From: Janthinobacterium sp. CG3
Lineage (GTDB): Bacteria > Pseudomonadota > Gammaproteobacteria > Burkholderiales > Burkholderiaceae_D
Reading direction: 5' to 3'
NCBI RefSeq assembly: GCF_000344615.1
Contig: NZ_KB467824.1
Location: 4,057,767-4,121,766, forward strand
Length of the DNA: 64,000 nt
Of this stretch, positions 15,450 through 25,125 are shown in pieces. How positions within the stretch are numbered: the stretch's first letter is position 1; every line of letters begins with the position of its first letter. The position numbers were made by a program, and so were the translations under genes. The notes below the pieces were generated by a model. The model had not been told where the DNA came from. It did no database searches and worked only from the letters and a program-made list of their open reading frames with translations.

Positions 15450-15929
15450 ATGAATCCCCTCGATAAGTACGATTGCGCGATCCTCGCCGCGCTGCAGGCC
15501 GACGGCACCTTGTCGATCGCCGGCCTGAGCGAGAAGATCGGCCTGTCCAACACGCCTTGCTGGAAGCGCGTCAAACGGCTCGAGGAGGACGGTTACATCG
15601 AACGCCGCGTCGCCATCGTCAACCGCCAGAAGGTCGGCCTGCCGGTAACGGTGTTCGTCAGCGTGCGCACCGGCCAGCACGACGAGAAATGGCTGCGCCG
15701 CTTCGCCGCCGCCGTGATGGCGCTGCCCGAGGTGCAGGAATTCCACCGCATGAGCGGCGACGTCGACTACCTGTTGAAGGTGGTCACCACCGACATCGGC
15801 GGCTACGACGCCTTCTACAAAAAGCTGATCAAATCGGCCCAGTTGAGCGGCGTCTCGTCGGCCTTTTCGATGGAGCAGATCAAGTCCACCACGGCGCTGC
15901 CGCTGGAATTGATTTCACATAATTTGTAA
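15450..15929 (+). CDS. Lrp/AsnC-family regulator, DecR/CyuR-like (cysteine-responsive)
   Basis: 159 residues from the ATG at 15450 ([10 protein letters not shown]); an in-frame TTG at 15435 is less likely. The N-terminal helix-turn-helix (residues 5-55) contains the segment [19 protein letters not shown], and the C-terminal RAM ligand-binding domain ends with [17 protein letters not shown]. As I recall it, E. coli DecR/CyuR (YbaO) shares both blocks, including TPCWKR with its cysteine, more closely than Lrp or AsnC do. DecR-type regulators sense L-cysteine and activate a divergent or nearby cysteine desulfidase gene. Here the divergent gene is a cysteine desulfurase fusion, so cysteine-controlled expression of that gene is the natural reading. 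Ligand specificity is inferred. Confidence 0.85.
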   Translation: MNPLDKYDCAILAALQADGTLSIAGLSEKIGLSNTPCWKRVKRLEEDGYIERRVAIVNRQKVGLPVTVFVSVRTGQHDEKWLRRFAAAVMALPEVQEFHRMSGDVDYLLKVVTTDIGGYDAFYKKLIKSAQLSGVSSAFSMEQIKSTTALPLELISHNL

Positions 15930-16047
15930 CGCGCCGGCGCGAACGTTGTTCTGGTGCAACGCGAGCGGATACGCCGGATTGAACCTCGCCGCAATCGGTC
16001 TATACTGGGATTCCCCGCGCTTTGCCGCCTTCCTTCCAGGACCCTCG

Positions 16048-18084
16048 ATGAATCTCCTGCGCCGCATGTCGATCCAAAAGAAACTGCTGCTCAGCATGGG
16101 CATGTGCCTGTTGCTGTTCCTCGCCATCTCCTCCGTGCTGAGCGTGGCCATGACGGGCCAGAACATCCGCGAGCGCGTCATCACGCTGGAGCTGCCGGCG
16201 CAGATCGGCGAGATCCGCAACGACATCCAGCGCCAGATCGCGCTGCCGCTGGCGGTGTCGCTGTCGATGGCCAACAACACCTTCCTGCACGACTGGGAAG
16301 ACGGCGACCTGCCGGACGAGGGCATGCCGGCCTGGCAAGCCTACGCCAAGGCGCTCAAGGAAAAGAACAAGGCCGCCAGCGTGTTCTGGATTTCCGGCAG
16401 CAGCGGCAAGTACCTGAGCGACGCGGGCCTGGTGCGCACGCTGGAGAAGGCCAAGGCCGGCGACCAGTGGTTCTACGGCTTCCTGGCCGGCGGCAAGCCC
16501 TACACGCTCGACCTCGACAAGGACGCCAGCGCCAACACCTTCATGCTGTTCATTAACACCCGGGTCGCCACCGCCAAGGGCAAGCAAGCCGTCGCCGGCC
16601 TCGGCCTGTCGGTCGAGTCGCTGGCCGAGACCATCCGCGCCTACAGGATCGGCAAGTCCGGCTTCGTCTACCTGGTGCGCGCCAACGGCGGCCTGCTGAT
16701 CCACCGCGACGCCGCGCTGGCCGACGGCAAGCACATGCTCAAGGACTTGCCCGGCTTCGACGAGAAGGTCAGCGCCGCCCTGCTGAACGGCGCCAAGTTC
16801 GCCCACACCACCTACAACGCGCCCAGCGGCAAGCAATTCGTCGCCTCGTCCTTCGTGCCGGAGCTGAACCTGTACGTGGTGGCCGAGGTGCCCGAGGCCG
16901 AAGTGCTCGACAACGTCACCAGGTCGGCCACCATCTCGGCGCTGGTGGCCGGCCTGGTTGGCGGCGGCGTCGGCCTGTTCATCATCTTCCTGATCAGCCG
17001 CGCCATCGCCGCGCCGGTCAGCCGCGCCGCCCACATGCTGGAGGAGATCGCCAGCGGCAACGGCGACCTGAGCCGACGCATGACGGTCGAGTCGGAGGAC
17101 GAGATCGGCGCGCTGGCCGGCGCCTTCAACCGCTTCGTCTCCTCGCTCAACGTGACCATCGGCCAGGTGCGCGAGAGCACCGGCCTGATCGCCTCGGCGT
17201 CGAGCGAAATCGCCAGCGGCAACCTGGACCTGTCGAACCGCACCGAGGCGCAGGCCTCCAGCCTGGAGGAGACCGCCGCCGCGATGGAGGAGCTGACCTC
17301 GACCGTCAAGCAGAACGCCGACAACGCCAAGCAGGCCAACCAGTTGGTGGTGTCGGCCTCCGGCTACGCCGTCAAGGGCGGCGACGTGGTCGGCCAGGTG
17401 GTCGAGACGATGGGTTCGATCACCGCCAGCTCGCGCAAGATCGTCGACATCATCGGCGTCATCGACGGCATCGCCTTCCAGACGAACATCCTGGCGCTGA
17501 ACGCCGCCGTCGAGGCGGCTAGAGCCGGCGAGCAGGGCCGCGGCTTCGCCGTGGTCGCCTCCGAGGTGCGCAACCTGGCCCAGCGCAGCGCCGGCGCGGC
17601 CAAGGAAATCAAGGACTTGATCGTCGACTCGGTGGCCAAGGTCGACGCCGGCAGCAAGTTGGTCGACACCGCCGGCGCGACCATGCAGGAAATCGTCCAA
17701 TCGGTGCAGCGGGTGGCCGACCTGATGGCCGAGATCGCCCACGCCAGCCAGGAGCAAAGCCTGGGCATCGGCCAGGTCAACAGCACTATCATCCAGATGG
17801 ACGACACCACCCAGCAAAACGCCGCGCTGGTCGAGCAGGCGGCCGCCGCCGCGCAGTCGCTGCAAGACCAGGCCGCCAAGCTGGCGCAGGTGGTCAGCGT
17901 GTTCAAGCTGGAGGAAACGGGCCTGGCGCGGTCGACGCCAAGCGCGCCGGCGGCGCCGCGCCGGCCCGCCCCGCCACGCGCCCCGGCGGCGGCGAAAACG
18001 CCGTTGGCGGCGCCGAAGCCGCCGGCCAAGGCCAAGCCGGCGCCGTCGGGCGCCAAAACCGCCGACGAATGGGAAGAGTTCTAA
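16048..18084 (+). CDS. Methyl-accepting chemotaxis protein with cache-type sensor and WEEF tail
   Basis: 678 residues from the ATG at 16048 ([12 protein letters not shown]); the longer frame upstream has no membrane-protein character. TM1 lies at about 12-33, then a periplasmic cache-like sensor domain (about 40-295), TM2 at about 297-318, HAMP to about 370, and a cytoplasmic signalling domain with the hairpin tip [20 protein letters not shown] near 471. Its tail is an Ala/Pro/Lys-rich linker ending DEWEEF, a CheR/CheB-tethering pentapeptide of the xWxxF type. It therefore belongs to the high-abundance class of receptors that can support their own adaptation. The ligand is unknown. No chemotaxis operon adjoins it; a lone cheW lies 30 kb away. 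Confidence 0.92.
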   Translation: MNLLRRMSIQKKLLLSMGMCLLLFLAISSVLSVAMTGQNIRERVITLELPAQIGEIRNDIQRQIALPLAVSLSMANNTFLHDWEDGDLPDEGMPAWQAYAKALKEKNKAASVFWISGSSGKYLSDAGLVRTLEKAKAGDQWFYGFLAGGKPYTLDLDKDASANTFMLFINTRVATAKGKQAVAGLGLSVESLAETIRAYRIGKSGFVYLVRANGGLLIHRDAALADGKHMLKDLPGFDEKVSAALLNGAKFAHTTYNAPSGKQFVASSFVPELNLYVVAEVPEAEVLDNVTRSATISALVAGLVGGGVGLFIIFLISRAIAAPVSRAAHMLEEIASGNGDLSRRMTVESEDEIGALAGAFNRFVSSLNVTIGQVRESTGLIASASSEIASGNLDLSNRTEAQASSLEETAAAMEELTSTVKQNADNAKQANQLVVSASGYAVKGGDVVGQVVETMGSITASSRKIVDIIGVIDGIAFQTNILALNAAVEAARAGEQGRGFAVVASEVRNLAQRSAGAAKEIKDLIVDSVAKVDAGSKLVDTAGATMQEIVQSVQRVADLMAEIAHASQEQSLGIGQVNSTIIQMDDTTQQNAALVEQAAAAAQSLQDQAAKLAQVVSVFKLEETGLARSTPSAPAAPRRPAPPRAPAAAKTPLAAPKPPAKAKPAPSGAKTADEWEEF

Positions 18085-18178
18085 CCGTCAGGGGTGAAAT
18101 ACCATACGGGCACCGTCGCACCGGGTTGACAGGGCGGGCATGGGATAATGCCCCCACCCTTTTCCCCGAGCGAGCGCC

Positions 18179-19282
18179 ATGCCCACCTTCCAAGCCCGCC
18201 TGACCGGCGCCACTTACCCGCCGGCCGGCTCGATCGTCGGCGCCCGCTTCGAGCGCGGCCGCCTGCTGGTTGACGCCGCCGGCCTGGCGCTCGACCCGGC
18301 CGGGCTGATCGTCAGCGTCGGCGGCTTCGAACAACCCGAACTGTTCCTCAACTGGCTAGACGACAACGGCGCCCCGGCCGCGCTGCAACCGCTGGCCGCG
18401 GCCGACATCGCCACGCTGCTGGCCGACGCCCCGCCGGCCTTGCAGCCGCCATTGCAACTGTGGCGCCAGCGCGGCGGCAACCGCCGCCAGGTGTGGCGCT
18501 GGCTGGGCGCGTTGGCCGGCGGCGCCGTCCTGCTGGCGGCGCTGGCGTGGTGGCAGGCGCCGCGCGCGGCGGGCTGGCTGGCCGGGCAAGTGCCGGTCTC
18601 GGTCGAGGAAAAACTGGGCCGCCTCGCGCTGGCCCAGCTGCGCTCGCAAGGCCGGCTGCTCGACAGCGGCGCGGCGCAGCAGGCGCTGCAGCGCATCGGC
18701 GCCGAGCTGACCCGCGGCTCGCGCTACCGCTACCAATGGTTCGTCAAGCAAGACCCGACGGTGAACGCCTTCGCCATGCCGGGCGGCTACGTCGTGGTCC
18801 ATTCCGGGCTGCTGCAACTGGCGGCCAACCCGACCGAGCTGGCCGCCGTGCTGGCCCACGAGGTGCAGCACATCGAACAGCGCCATTCGCTCAAGCAAAT
18901 GATCGGCTCGCTCGGCTGGGGCGCCTTGCTCAGCGTGACCGTGGGCGACGTCAGCGCGGTGGCGGCGACGCTGGCGCACCAGGCCGGCGCGCTGTACTTC
19001 AGCCGCGACATGGAGGACGAGGCCGACCGGCTGGGTTTCCAGGCGCTGCTGCGCGCCAATATCAAACCGGACGGCATGCTCAGCTTCTTCCAGAAAATGG
19101 CGGAGGCGGACGCCAAGGACGGCGGCGCCGTGCTGCCGGCGTGGATCTCGTCGCACCCGGACACGGCCCAGCGCGGCGCCCGCATCCGCGCGCTGATCGC
19201 CGCCCAGCCCTGCCCGCCATGCCGGAGCGTGGACGGCGACTGGGCGGCGCTCGTCGCCAGCCTCGACGCGGGCAAGAAATAG
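18179..19282 (+). CDS. M48-family zinc metalloprotease, membrane anchored
   Basis: 367 residues. The zinc-binding motif HEVQH lies at about residues 226-230 within AAVLAHEVQHIEQRH, and the third ligand region EDEADRLGF near 279, which defines M48 (HtpX/Oma1/BepA-like) peptidases. One transmembrane segment (LGALAGGAVLLAALAWW) precedes the protease domain near residue 110, and a roughly 100-residue N-terminal cytoplasmic-looking domain of unknown type comes before it. The membrane topology would place the protease in the periplasm, suggesting a quality-control role in the envelope. There is no signal peptide. It stands between the chemoreceptor and the DUF885 gene on the same strand, with gaps of about 95-100 bases on each side. 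Confidence 0.88.
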   Translation: MPTFQARLTGATYPPAGSIVGARFERGRLLVDAAGLALDPAGLIVSVGGFEQPELFLNWLDDNGAPAALQPLAAADIATLLADAPPALQPPLQLWRQRGGNRRQVWRWLGALAGGAVLLAALAWWQAPRAAGWLAGQVPVSVEEKLGRLALAQLRSQGRLLDSGAAQQALQRIGAELTRGSRYRYQWFVKQDPTVNAFAMPGGYVVVHSGLLQLAANPTELAAVLAHEVQHIEQRHSLKQMIGSLGWGALLSVTVGDVSAVAATLAHQAGALYFSRDMEDEADRLGFQALLRANIKPDGMLSFFQKMAEADAKDGGAVLPAWISSHPDTAQRGARIRALIAAQPCPPCRSVDGDWAALVASLDAGKK

Positions 19283-19384
19283 GCCGCGGGGCCGTGCCGC
19301 GGGGCATCGAAACATTGTCCAAATTGCAGCCGATGGCGTATCCTTGCCGCCAACGTTCACCACTCCCCACGAAGGAAGCAGTTT

Positions 19385-21220
19385 ATGACGCATCGTTTCA
19401 ATGCCGGCACAATCGGCACGCTGACCGCCGCCCTCCTTTTTAGCTGCGCCTGCGCCGGCGCCGCCCCGCCGTCCGGCGCCGCCGCGCCAAGCGCCGGCGC
19501 CGACCAGGCGCCTGCCAACGGCGCGGCCAAGGCGCGGCGACAACTGCGCACCCTGGCCGACGAGTACTACGACGCCCAGGCCCGCTTCGACCCGCTCGGC
19601 GCCACGGAAAACGGCGACAACCGCTTCGACAGCCAGTTGGGCATGGGTATCGCGCCGGCCGTGCGCGCCAGGCAGTTCGCGTTGCTGCGCCGCTTCGCCG
19701 TGCGCCTGGCCGCGATCAAGCCGGAGCAGCTCAACGGCGGCGAGCGTATCAGCCACGAGATCCTCGGCCTTGAACTGGCCAGCGCGCTGACGTTTGAAAA
19801 ATTCCCCGAACACCTGCTGCCGCTGAACCAGATGGACAGCGTGCCGGTCGCGCTGGCCAACTACGCCGGCGGCGACGCCGCCCAGCCGATCAACAGCGTC
19901 CAGCAATACGACGCCTACCTGAGCCGCGTCGGACAGATGCCGGCGTGGATAGACCAGGCCATCGCCAACATGCGCCAGGGCATGCGCAGCGGCATCGTGC
20001 TGCCGAAGGCGCTGGTCGAATCGGCCCTGCCGCAGTTCCAGAAACTACGCAGCGACACGGTGGAAAAGAGCGTCTACTACACGCCGATCGGCAAGCTGCC
20101 GGCGCGCTTTTCCGCCGCCGACAAGCGCCGCCTGAGCGCCGCCTACCGCAGCGTCATCGGCGCCACGGTGTTGCCGGCGCTGGCCCGGCTGGCCACCTTC
20201 ATCGAACAGGAATACCTGCCCGCCAGCCGCGACAGCAGCGGCTGGAGCGCCCTGCCCGGCGGCGCCGAATGGTATCAGGCGCGCGTCGCCAGCCAAACCA
20301 CCACCGCCTTGCAGCCCGAGCAGATCCACGCCATCGGCCTGAAGGAAGTGGCGCGCATCCAGGCCCAGTTCAGCGTGCTCGGGCCGCAGCTCGGCTACGA
20401 CGGTCCGGCCGCCGGCCTGCCGCTGTGGGTTGCCGCGCAGCCGAAGTTCCACCCCTTCACCACCGAGCAGGAAGTGCTGGACGTCTACCGCAAGCTCAAC
20501 GTGCTGCTCGACAGCAAGCTGCCGGCGCTGTTCACGTTGACGCCGAAGGCGCCGCTGGACTTGCGCCTGGAGCCGGAACTGAGCCGCGCCACCGCCGCCG
20601 ACCACTACACGCCGCCGGCGGCGGACGGCAGCCGCCCGGGCGTGTTCTGGTCGGTGGTCAACGATCCCAAGCAGTACGGCAACAGCGGCATGACCACGCT
20701 GTTCCTGCACGAGGGCAAGCCGGGCCACCATTTCCACCTGGCGCTGGTACAGGAAATGCCCTTGCCGAACTTCCGCAAATTCGGCGGCAACAACGCCTTC
20801 ACCGAAGGCTGGGCGCTGTACGCCGAAACGCTGGGCAAGGAAATGGGGCTGTTCGAGAACCCGGCCGATTACGTCGGCCACCTGACCGACGAGCTGCTGC
20901 GCGCCACCCGCCTGGTGGTCGACACCGGCCTGCACGCCAAAGGCTGGACGCGCGAACAAAGCATTGCCTACATGCGCGACAAGCTCGGCTACGACGCCGG
21001 CGCCAAGAGCGAGACCGAGCGCTACATGGCTTGGCCGGCGCAGGCGCTGGGCTACAAGATCGGCGCGCTGAAAATCGTCGAACTGCGCCAGCACGCGGCC
21101 GCCGCCCTGGGTGACAAGTTCAGCCTGCCGAAGTTCCACGAAGTGGTGCTGGGCGACGGCACCCTGCCGCTGAGCCTGTTGGAAAGCAAAGTCGACCGCT
21201 GGATCGCCGCGCAGCAATAA
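19385..21220 (+). CDS. DUF885 family protein (predicted exported zinc-dependent peptidase-like)
   Basis: 611 residues. GAAGGAAG six bases before the ATG at 19385 supports the start. The N-terminus is a signal peptide (GTIGTLTAALLFSCACAGAA); the FSC tripeptide could act as a weak lipobox. The diagnostic DUF885 motif LHEGKPGHHFH lies at about residues 440-450, with a conserved downstream block EGWALYAETLGKEMG. The HExxxxHH-like arrangement resembles a metallopeptidase active site; DUF885 proteins are commonly annotated as such, but few have been tested. Length is normal for the family. It could be a lipoprotein or a soluble periplasmic enzyme. Confidence 0.88.
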   Translation: MTHRFNAGTIGTLTAALLFSCACAGAAPPSGAAAPSAGADQAPANGAAKARRQLRTLADEYYDAQARFDPLGATENGDNRFDSQLGMGIAPAVRARQFALLRRFAVRLAAIKPEQLNGGERISHEILGLELASALTFEKFPEHLLPLNQMDSVPVALANYAGGDAAQPINSVQQYDAYLSRVGQMPAWIDQAIANMRQGMRSGIVLPKALVESALPQFQKLRSDTVEKSVYYTPIGKLPARFSAADKRRLSAAYRSVIGATVLPALARLATFIEQEYLPASRDSSGWSALPGGAEWYQARVASQTTTALQPEQIHAIGLKEVARIQAQFSVLGPQLGYDGPAAGLPLWVAAQPKFHPFTTEQEVLDVYRKLNVLLDSKLPALFTLTPKAPLDLRLEPELSRATAADHYTPPAADGSRPGVFWSVVNDPKQYGNSGMTTLFLHEGKPGHHFHLALVQEMPLPNFRKFGGNNAFTEGWALYAETLGKEMGLFENPADYVGHLTDELLRATRLVVDTGLHAKGWTREQSIAYMRDKLGYDAGAKSETERYMAWPAQALGYKIGALKIVELRQHAAAALGDKFSLPKFHEVVLGDGTLPLSLLESKVDRWIAAQQ

Positions 21221-21247
21221 AGCCGCGCCACGGCCGATGAGTGCCGC

Positions 21248-21775
21248 TTAATGCCGGGCCGCGCAGGCCGCCGGCGGCGTCCGCGCCGGCAGCCTGCGCA
21301 GCGTGGCGGCGCGGACGCCGTCGCGCACGCTCCACGCCAGCGCGAACACGCCCAGCGCCGTCAGCAGCCAGCTGCGCCAGCCTTAATCGACCGCGACAAT
21401 CGCCGCGGGCAAGCCGCGCCAGCGCCGCAACTGGCCCACCAGCAAGCTCAAAAACACGCCCAGGTTGATATACAACAACACATGGCTAAGCTGTTCGCTG
21501 ACGCTCAACACCCGCGTGCGCAACTCGACGACGGCGTCGCGCGTCGTCACGCCCAACTCGGCGGCCACCAGCGCCGCCACCAGCCAGACCGGAGCGCCAT
21601 GCCACTGCCACCACGCCAGACCGATGAACAGCGCGGCGAACAGCGACTCGCGCGCGCAGTGCAGGCCTTGCTCGCGGGCGGCCCAAGCTTGCGACGGCAG
21701 GCGCTCCTTCAGCTCATGGTTCCAGAGCACGTCGAACGCGCCGATCAGCCCATGCAAGATTAGAAAATACAACAT
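21248..21775 (-). pseudogene. Small membrane protein gene interrupted by an in-frame stop
   Basis: The frame opens at the ATG at 21775 (MLYFLILHGLIGAFDVLWNHE) and reads to a TAA at 21383-21385, 130 residues. Reading continues in the same frame beyond the TAA as GWRSWLLTALGVFALAWSVR, a clear membrane segment with a charged end, up to a second stop at 21248-21250. From memory, relatives of this family keep such a C-terminal helix. VD-stop-GWRSWLL looks like a single-codon change of TAT or TAC to TAA in a 175-residue protein. The truncated protein may still be made. The gene starts 6 bases after the stop of its upstream neighbour, so they form an operon. Function unknown. Confidence 0.6.
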
Positions 21776-21781
21776 CGTCGC

Positions 21782-22108
21782 TCAGCGCGGCCAATCCGCC
21801 CCCGGCAGCAGGCGCGGCAGCGCCAGGCCCAGGCCGAAGGCGGCGTACACCAGCAACAGCGAAGCGCTCGACAGGCGCTGCTCGTAGCCGGGGTGCAGCC
21901 GCTGCGGCGTCAGCTTGTAATCGACGAAGCAGGCCAGCGCCGACATCGCCGCCGCCGAGCCGAGCACCGGCACCGCGCCGCGGGCGCGCCCGCCAAGCCA
22001 TTTCTCGTACAGCACCGCCCACATCACCGCGCTGGCGTGGTGGATCACATAGCCGGGCAGCGTGTAGCGCACGCTAGGCCGGTTCTGGCGCACCGCGCGC
22101 TGGCCCCA
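21782..22108 (-). pseudogene. Small membrane protein gene, apparently lacking its 5' end
   Basis: The coding-like frame ends at 21782 and contains RPSVRYTLPGYVIHHASA, two or three hydrophobic segments and VDYKLTPQRLHPGYEQRLS. From memory, betaproteobacterial relatives have about 60 more residues (a membrane helix and a linker ending in W-x-W-G) before the WGQRAVRQNRP segment seen here. In this window the frame reaches WGQ at 22108 and then runs within 30 bases into the start of the divergent gene at 22136, without an ATG. GTG at 22093 or TTG at 22114 could serve as starts and give about 103-110 residues. Either the gene lost its 5' part or it uses a rare start. Translationally close to the next gene (6-base gap). 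Confidence 0.5.
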
Positions 22109-22135
22109 CGGCAAACAAGCAAACGGAGTTTGTCG

Positions 22136-23415
22136 ATGCGTATCCTGCTCACCGGAGCCAGCGGTTTTATTGGCCGCCACCTGCGCGCGGCGCTGCTGAC
22201 GGCCGGCCACACGCTGGTGTTGACCGCGCGCGGCGCCGCCGCCCATGCGCCCGAGCCGGGCCTGCGCTACATCGAGGCCGACTTCAGCCGCGACGTCGAG
22301 CGCAGGTATGGCGCCCGCGCCTGGCGCGGATCGACGCCGTGATCAACGCCGTCGGCATCCTGCGCGAACGCGGCGGCCAGCGCTTCGACGCCATCCACGC
22401 GCGCGCGCCGTGCGCGCTGTTCCAGGCGTGCGAGGCGGCCGGCGTGGCGCTGGTACTGCAAATTTCCGCGCTGGGCGCCGACGCCGGGGCGCGCAGCCGC
22501 TACCACCTGTCGAAAAAACGCGCCGACGACGTCCTGCTGGCCTTGCCGCTGCGCGGCGTCGTGGCGCAGCCGGCGCTGGTGTATGGCGACGACGGCGTCA
22601 GCGCGCGCCGCTTCACCGGCATCGCCAGCTGGCCGCTGCTGCCGCGCCTGGGCCGCGCCGAGCACACCATCCAGCCGCTGCACGTCGACGACCTGGTGGC
22701 GGCGGTGATGGCGCTGCTGGCCGAACCGCCGGCACGCAGCGGCCGCGTCGAGCTGGCCGGGCCGGAGCCGTTGTCGCTGACCGACTTCCTGCAAACCCTG
22801 CGCGCGGCCATGGGCCTGCCGCGCGGACGCGTGCTGACGATTCCGCGCCCGCTGGTGCGCCTGGGCGCCGCGTTCGGCGCGCTGCTGCCGAACAGCCTGC
22901 TCGACGGCGAAACGCTGGCCATGCTCGAGCGCGGCAACAGCGGCAGCCCGGCGACGCTGCGCCACCTGCTGGGCTACCCGGCCCGGCCCCCGGCGCAATT
23001 CATCGCGCCCGCGGCGGCACCGCGCGTGCGCCTGCAAGCCAAACTGAGCTGGCTGCTGCCGCTGCTGCGCGCGTCGCTGGCGGCGCTCTGGCTGGGCACC
23101 GCCGCCGTTTCGCTGGGCCTGTACCCGGTGGCCGACAGTTACGCGCTGCTGGCGCGCACCGGCCTGAGCGGCACGCCGGCCAGCGTCGCCCTGTACGGCG
23201 CCGCCCTGCTCGACCTGGCGCTTGGGCTGGGCACGCTGCTGATGCGCCGCCGGCGCCGCCTGTGGCAGGCGCAGATCGCCCTGATCGTCGCCTACAGCGC
23301 CATCATCGCGTGGAAACTGCCGGAATTCTGGCTGCACCCGTACGGCCCGCTGCTGAAAAACCTGCCGCTGCTGGCCGCGCTCTGCTTGCTGCTGGAACTC
23401 GACGAAAGCCACTGA
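22136..23415 (+). pseudogene. SDR/NAD(P)-binding protein with DoxX-like C-terminus, one-base frameshift
   Basis: ATG at 22136 opens MRILLTGASGFIGRHLRAAL, a classic Rossmann GxxGxxG start, and stays open to 22342. The continuation DAVINAVGILRERGGQRFDA lies in the next frame, which runs to 23415. Adding one base near 22303 (CGC-AGG to CGC-CAG-G) restores DVERQVWRPRLARIDAVINAVGIL without a break and gives 426 residues, so a single-base deletion is the simplest explanation. The C-terminal 110 residues have four hydrophobic helices like DoxX-type domains; such SDR-DoxX proteins are common in proteobacteria. The stop codon overlaps the start of the DUF2269 gene (TGATG). Whether this is a true lesion or a sequencing error cannot be told here. 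Confidence 0.75.
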
Positions 23416-23879
23416 TGGACTACCTGCTGGTCAAAGTGCTGCACATCCTGTCGGCCACCTTCCTGTTCGGCACCGGTGTCGGCTCGGCGTTCTATCTGCT
23501 GTTCACCAGCCTCAGCCGGGACGTCCGCGCCATCGCCGTCGTCACGCGCGCGGTGGTGCTGGCCGACTGGCTGTTCACCGCCACCACGATGGTGCTGCAA
23601 CCGCTCACCGGCCTGTACCTGGCGCACCTGGCCGGCATGCCGCTGGGCAGCCGCTGGCTGGCCTGGTCGCTGCTGCTGTACGGCGTCGCGGTGGCCTGCT
23701 GGCTGCCGGTGCTGTGGCTGCAAATCCGCCTGCGGCGGCTGGCCTGCCGCGCCGCCGCCGACGGCGCCGCGCTGCCGGCCGTCTACTGGCGCTACTTCCG
23801 GCTCTGGGTGGCGCTCGGCTTTCCAGCCCTGCTGGCCTTCCTGGCCATCTTTTATTTGATGGTCGTCAAGCCAGCGTGA
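23415..23879 (+). CDS. DUF2269 family integral membrane protein
   Basis: 154 residues, four transmembrane segments. The N-terminus MDYLLVKVLHILSATFLFGTGVGSAFY, with a histidine inside the first helix, is the DUF2269 signature, and the C-terminus ends in YLMVVKPA. The start overlaps the stop of the SDR-DoxX gene by one base, so the two are translationally coupled and the frameshift upstream may reduce its expression. DUF2269 proteins often accompany SDR-DoxX genes; a role in heme- or redox-linked membrane processes has been suggested by context but not shown here. Confidence 0.85.
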   Translation: MDYLLVKVLHILSATFLFGTGVGSAFYLLFTSLSRDVRAIAVVTRAVVLADWLFTATTMVLQPLTGLYLAHLAGMPLGSRWLAWSLLLYGVAVACWLPVLWLQIRLRRLACRAAADGAALPAVYWRYFRLWVALGFPALLAFLAIFYLMVVKPA

Positions 23880-24054
23880 AGGCGGGGCCAGCCCGCGCCA
23901 TGCGCGCTCAATTGATCTAGCGCAGAACCGGGCCGGCGCGGCACGTTTCCCATGCCGGCGACGGAACTGTCGCGGCCACCACGGGCCTAAACGATATGAC
24001 CATTCAACGATTGGCGCTTGCGCGGCGGGACCGCGGCGTGCGCCGGGAGACATC

Positions 24055-25125
24055 ATGCCAAACATCACCGAACATTCCCCGTCAAGCCGGAGCCGGCCCG
24101 GCTCCTGGCAATTCCCCACCTCGTCCGAAATGCCGGACGACGACGCCGACAGCGAACACGAAGCGCACGCGGCGCCCTCGCGGCGCGGCGCCGGCCATGC
24201 AGACGAGCAGCGCGGCGCCGCCGGGCAACGCGGCAACCAGCTGGCGACCGCGCTTGGCTGGCTGAGCATCGGCGTCGGCGTGGCCCACCTGCTGGCGCCG
24301 CGCGCGGTCGCCAAGGCGGCCGGCCTGCCGCCCTCGCCGCTGATGATGCGCGCCATGGGCGTGCGGGAACTGGTCTGCGGCGTCGGCCTGCTGAACCAGC
24401 CGGACTCGCCGACATGGCGCTGGTCGCGCGTGGCCGGCGACGCCGCCGACCTGCTGATGCTGGGCGTGGCCACGCGCGCGCCGGGCAGCGCGCGCGGGCG
24501 CCTGGCCGCCACCGCCGCGGTGGTGGCCGGTGTGGCGGCGCTGGACGTGATGGCCGGCGTGCGCAGCGCCGCCCGGCAGCCGTACCGCGCCACGGCGCTG
24601 GCCGGCGGTGCCGGCATGCCGGTGACGCAGACGGTCAGCATCAACCGCTCGCCCGACGAGTGTTACCAGTTCTGGCGCGACCTGGAGCGCCTGCCGCGCT
24701 TCATGCAGCACCTCGAATCGGTGCAGCGCATCGACGAACGCCGCTCGCACTGGAAGGCCAAGGGGCCGGCCGGCAGCAGCGTCGAGTGGGACGCCGACAT
24801 CACCGAGGACGTGCCGGGCCAGCGCCTGGCCTGGCGCTCGGTCGACGGCGCCGACGTCGCCAACGAGGGCGTGGTGGAATTCCTGCCGGGTCCGGGCGGG
24901 CGCGGCACCGTGCTGACGGTCGGCATGCGCTACGATCCACCGGCCGGCAAGGTGGGCGCGGTCGCCGCCAAACTGTTCGGCGAAGAGCCGTCGCAACAGA
25001 TCGAAGAAGACCTGCGCCGCTTCAAGCAATTGATTGAAACGGGGGAAATCGCCACCACCAACGGCCAGCCTAGTGGACGGCGCAGCTTCCTTGCGCGCCT
25101 GTTCAACAAAGAGGTGCGACCATGA
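24055..25125 (+). CDS. SRPBCC/polyketide-cyclase-like protein with N-terminal membrane region
   Basis: 356 residues; GGGAGA five bases before the ATG supports the start. Residues 1-60 are polar, charged and probably disordered. Residues about 65-190 contain small hydrophobic helices ([16 protein letters not shown] and [18 protein letters not shown]) resembling a DUF4267-type membrane region. Residues about 195-330 form a SRPBCC (START-like) cyclase/dehydrase domain, beginning [28 protein letters not shown], which is the usual signature of this group. The gene ends inside the start of the alcohol dehydrogenase gene (ATGA overlap), so the two form an operon. This pair is frequent in stress-associated regions of proteobacteria. 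The ligand is unknown. Confidence 0.85.
   Translation: MPNITEHSPSSRSRPGSWQFPTSSEMPDDDADSEHEAHAAPSRRGAGHADEQRGAAGQRGNQLATALGWLSIGVGVAHLLAPRAVAKAAGLPPSPLMMRAMGVRELVCGVGLLNQPDSPTWRWSRVAGDAADLLMLGVATRAPGSARGRLAATAAVVAGVAALDVMAGVRSAARQPYRATALAGGAGMPVTQTVSINRSPDECYQFWRDLERLPRFMQHLESVQRIDERRSHWKAKGPAGSSVEWDADITEDVPGQRLAWRSVDGADVANEGVVEFLPGPGGRGTVLTVGMRYDPPAGKVGAVAAKLFGEEPSQQIEEDLRRFKQLIETGEIATTNGQPSGRRSFLARLFNKEVRP

Noticed and set aside
19283..19384. Repeated CCGCGGGGC blocks after the M48 gene as a terminator
   Set aside because: The blocks are direct, not inverted, and no T-run is present.
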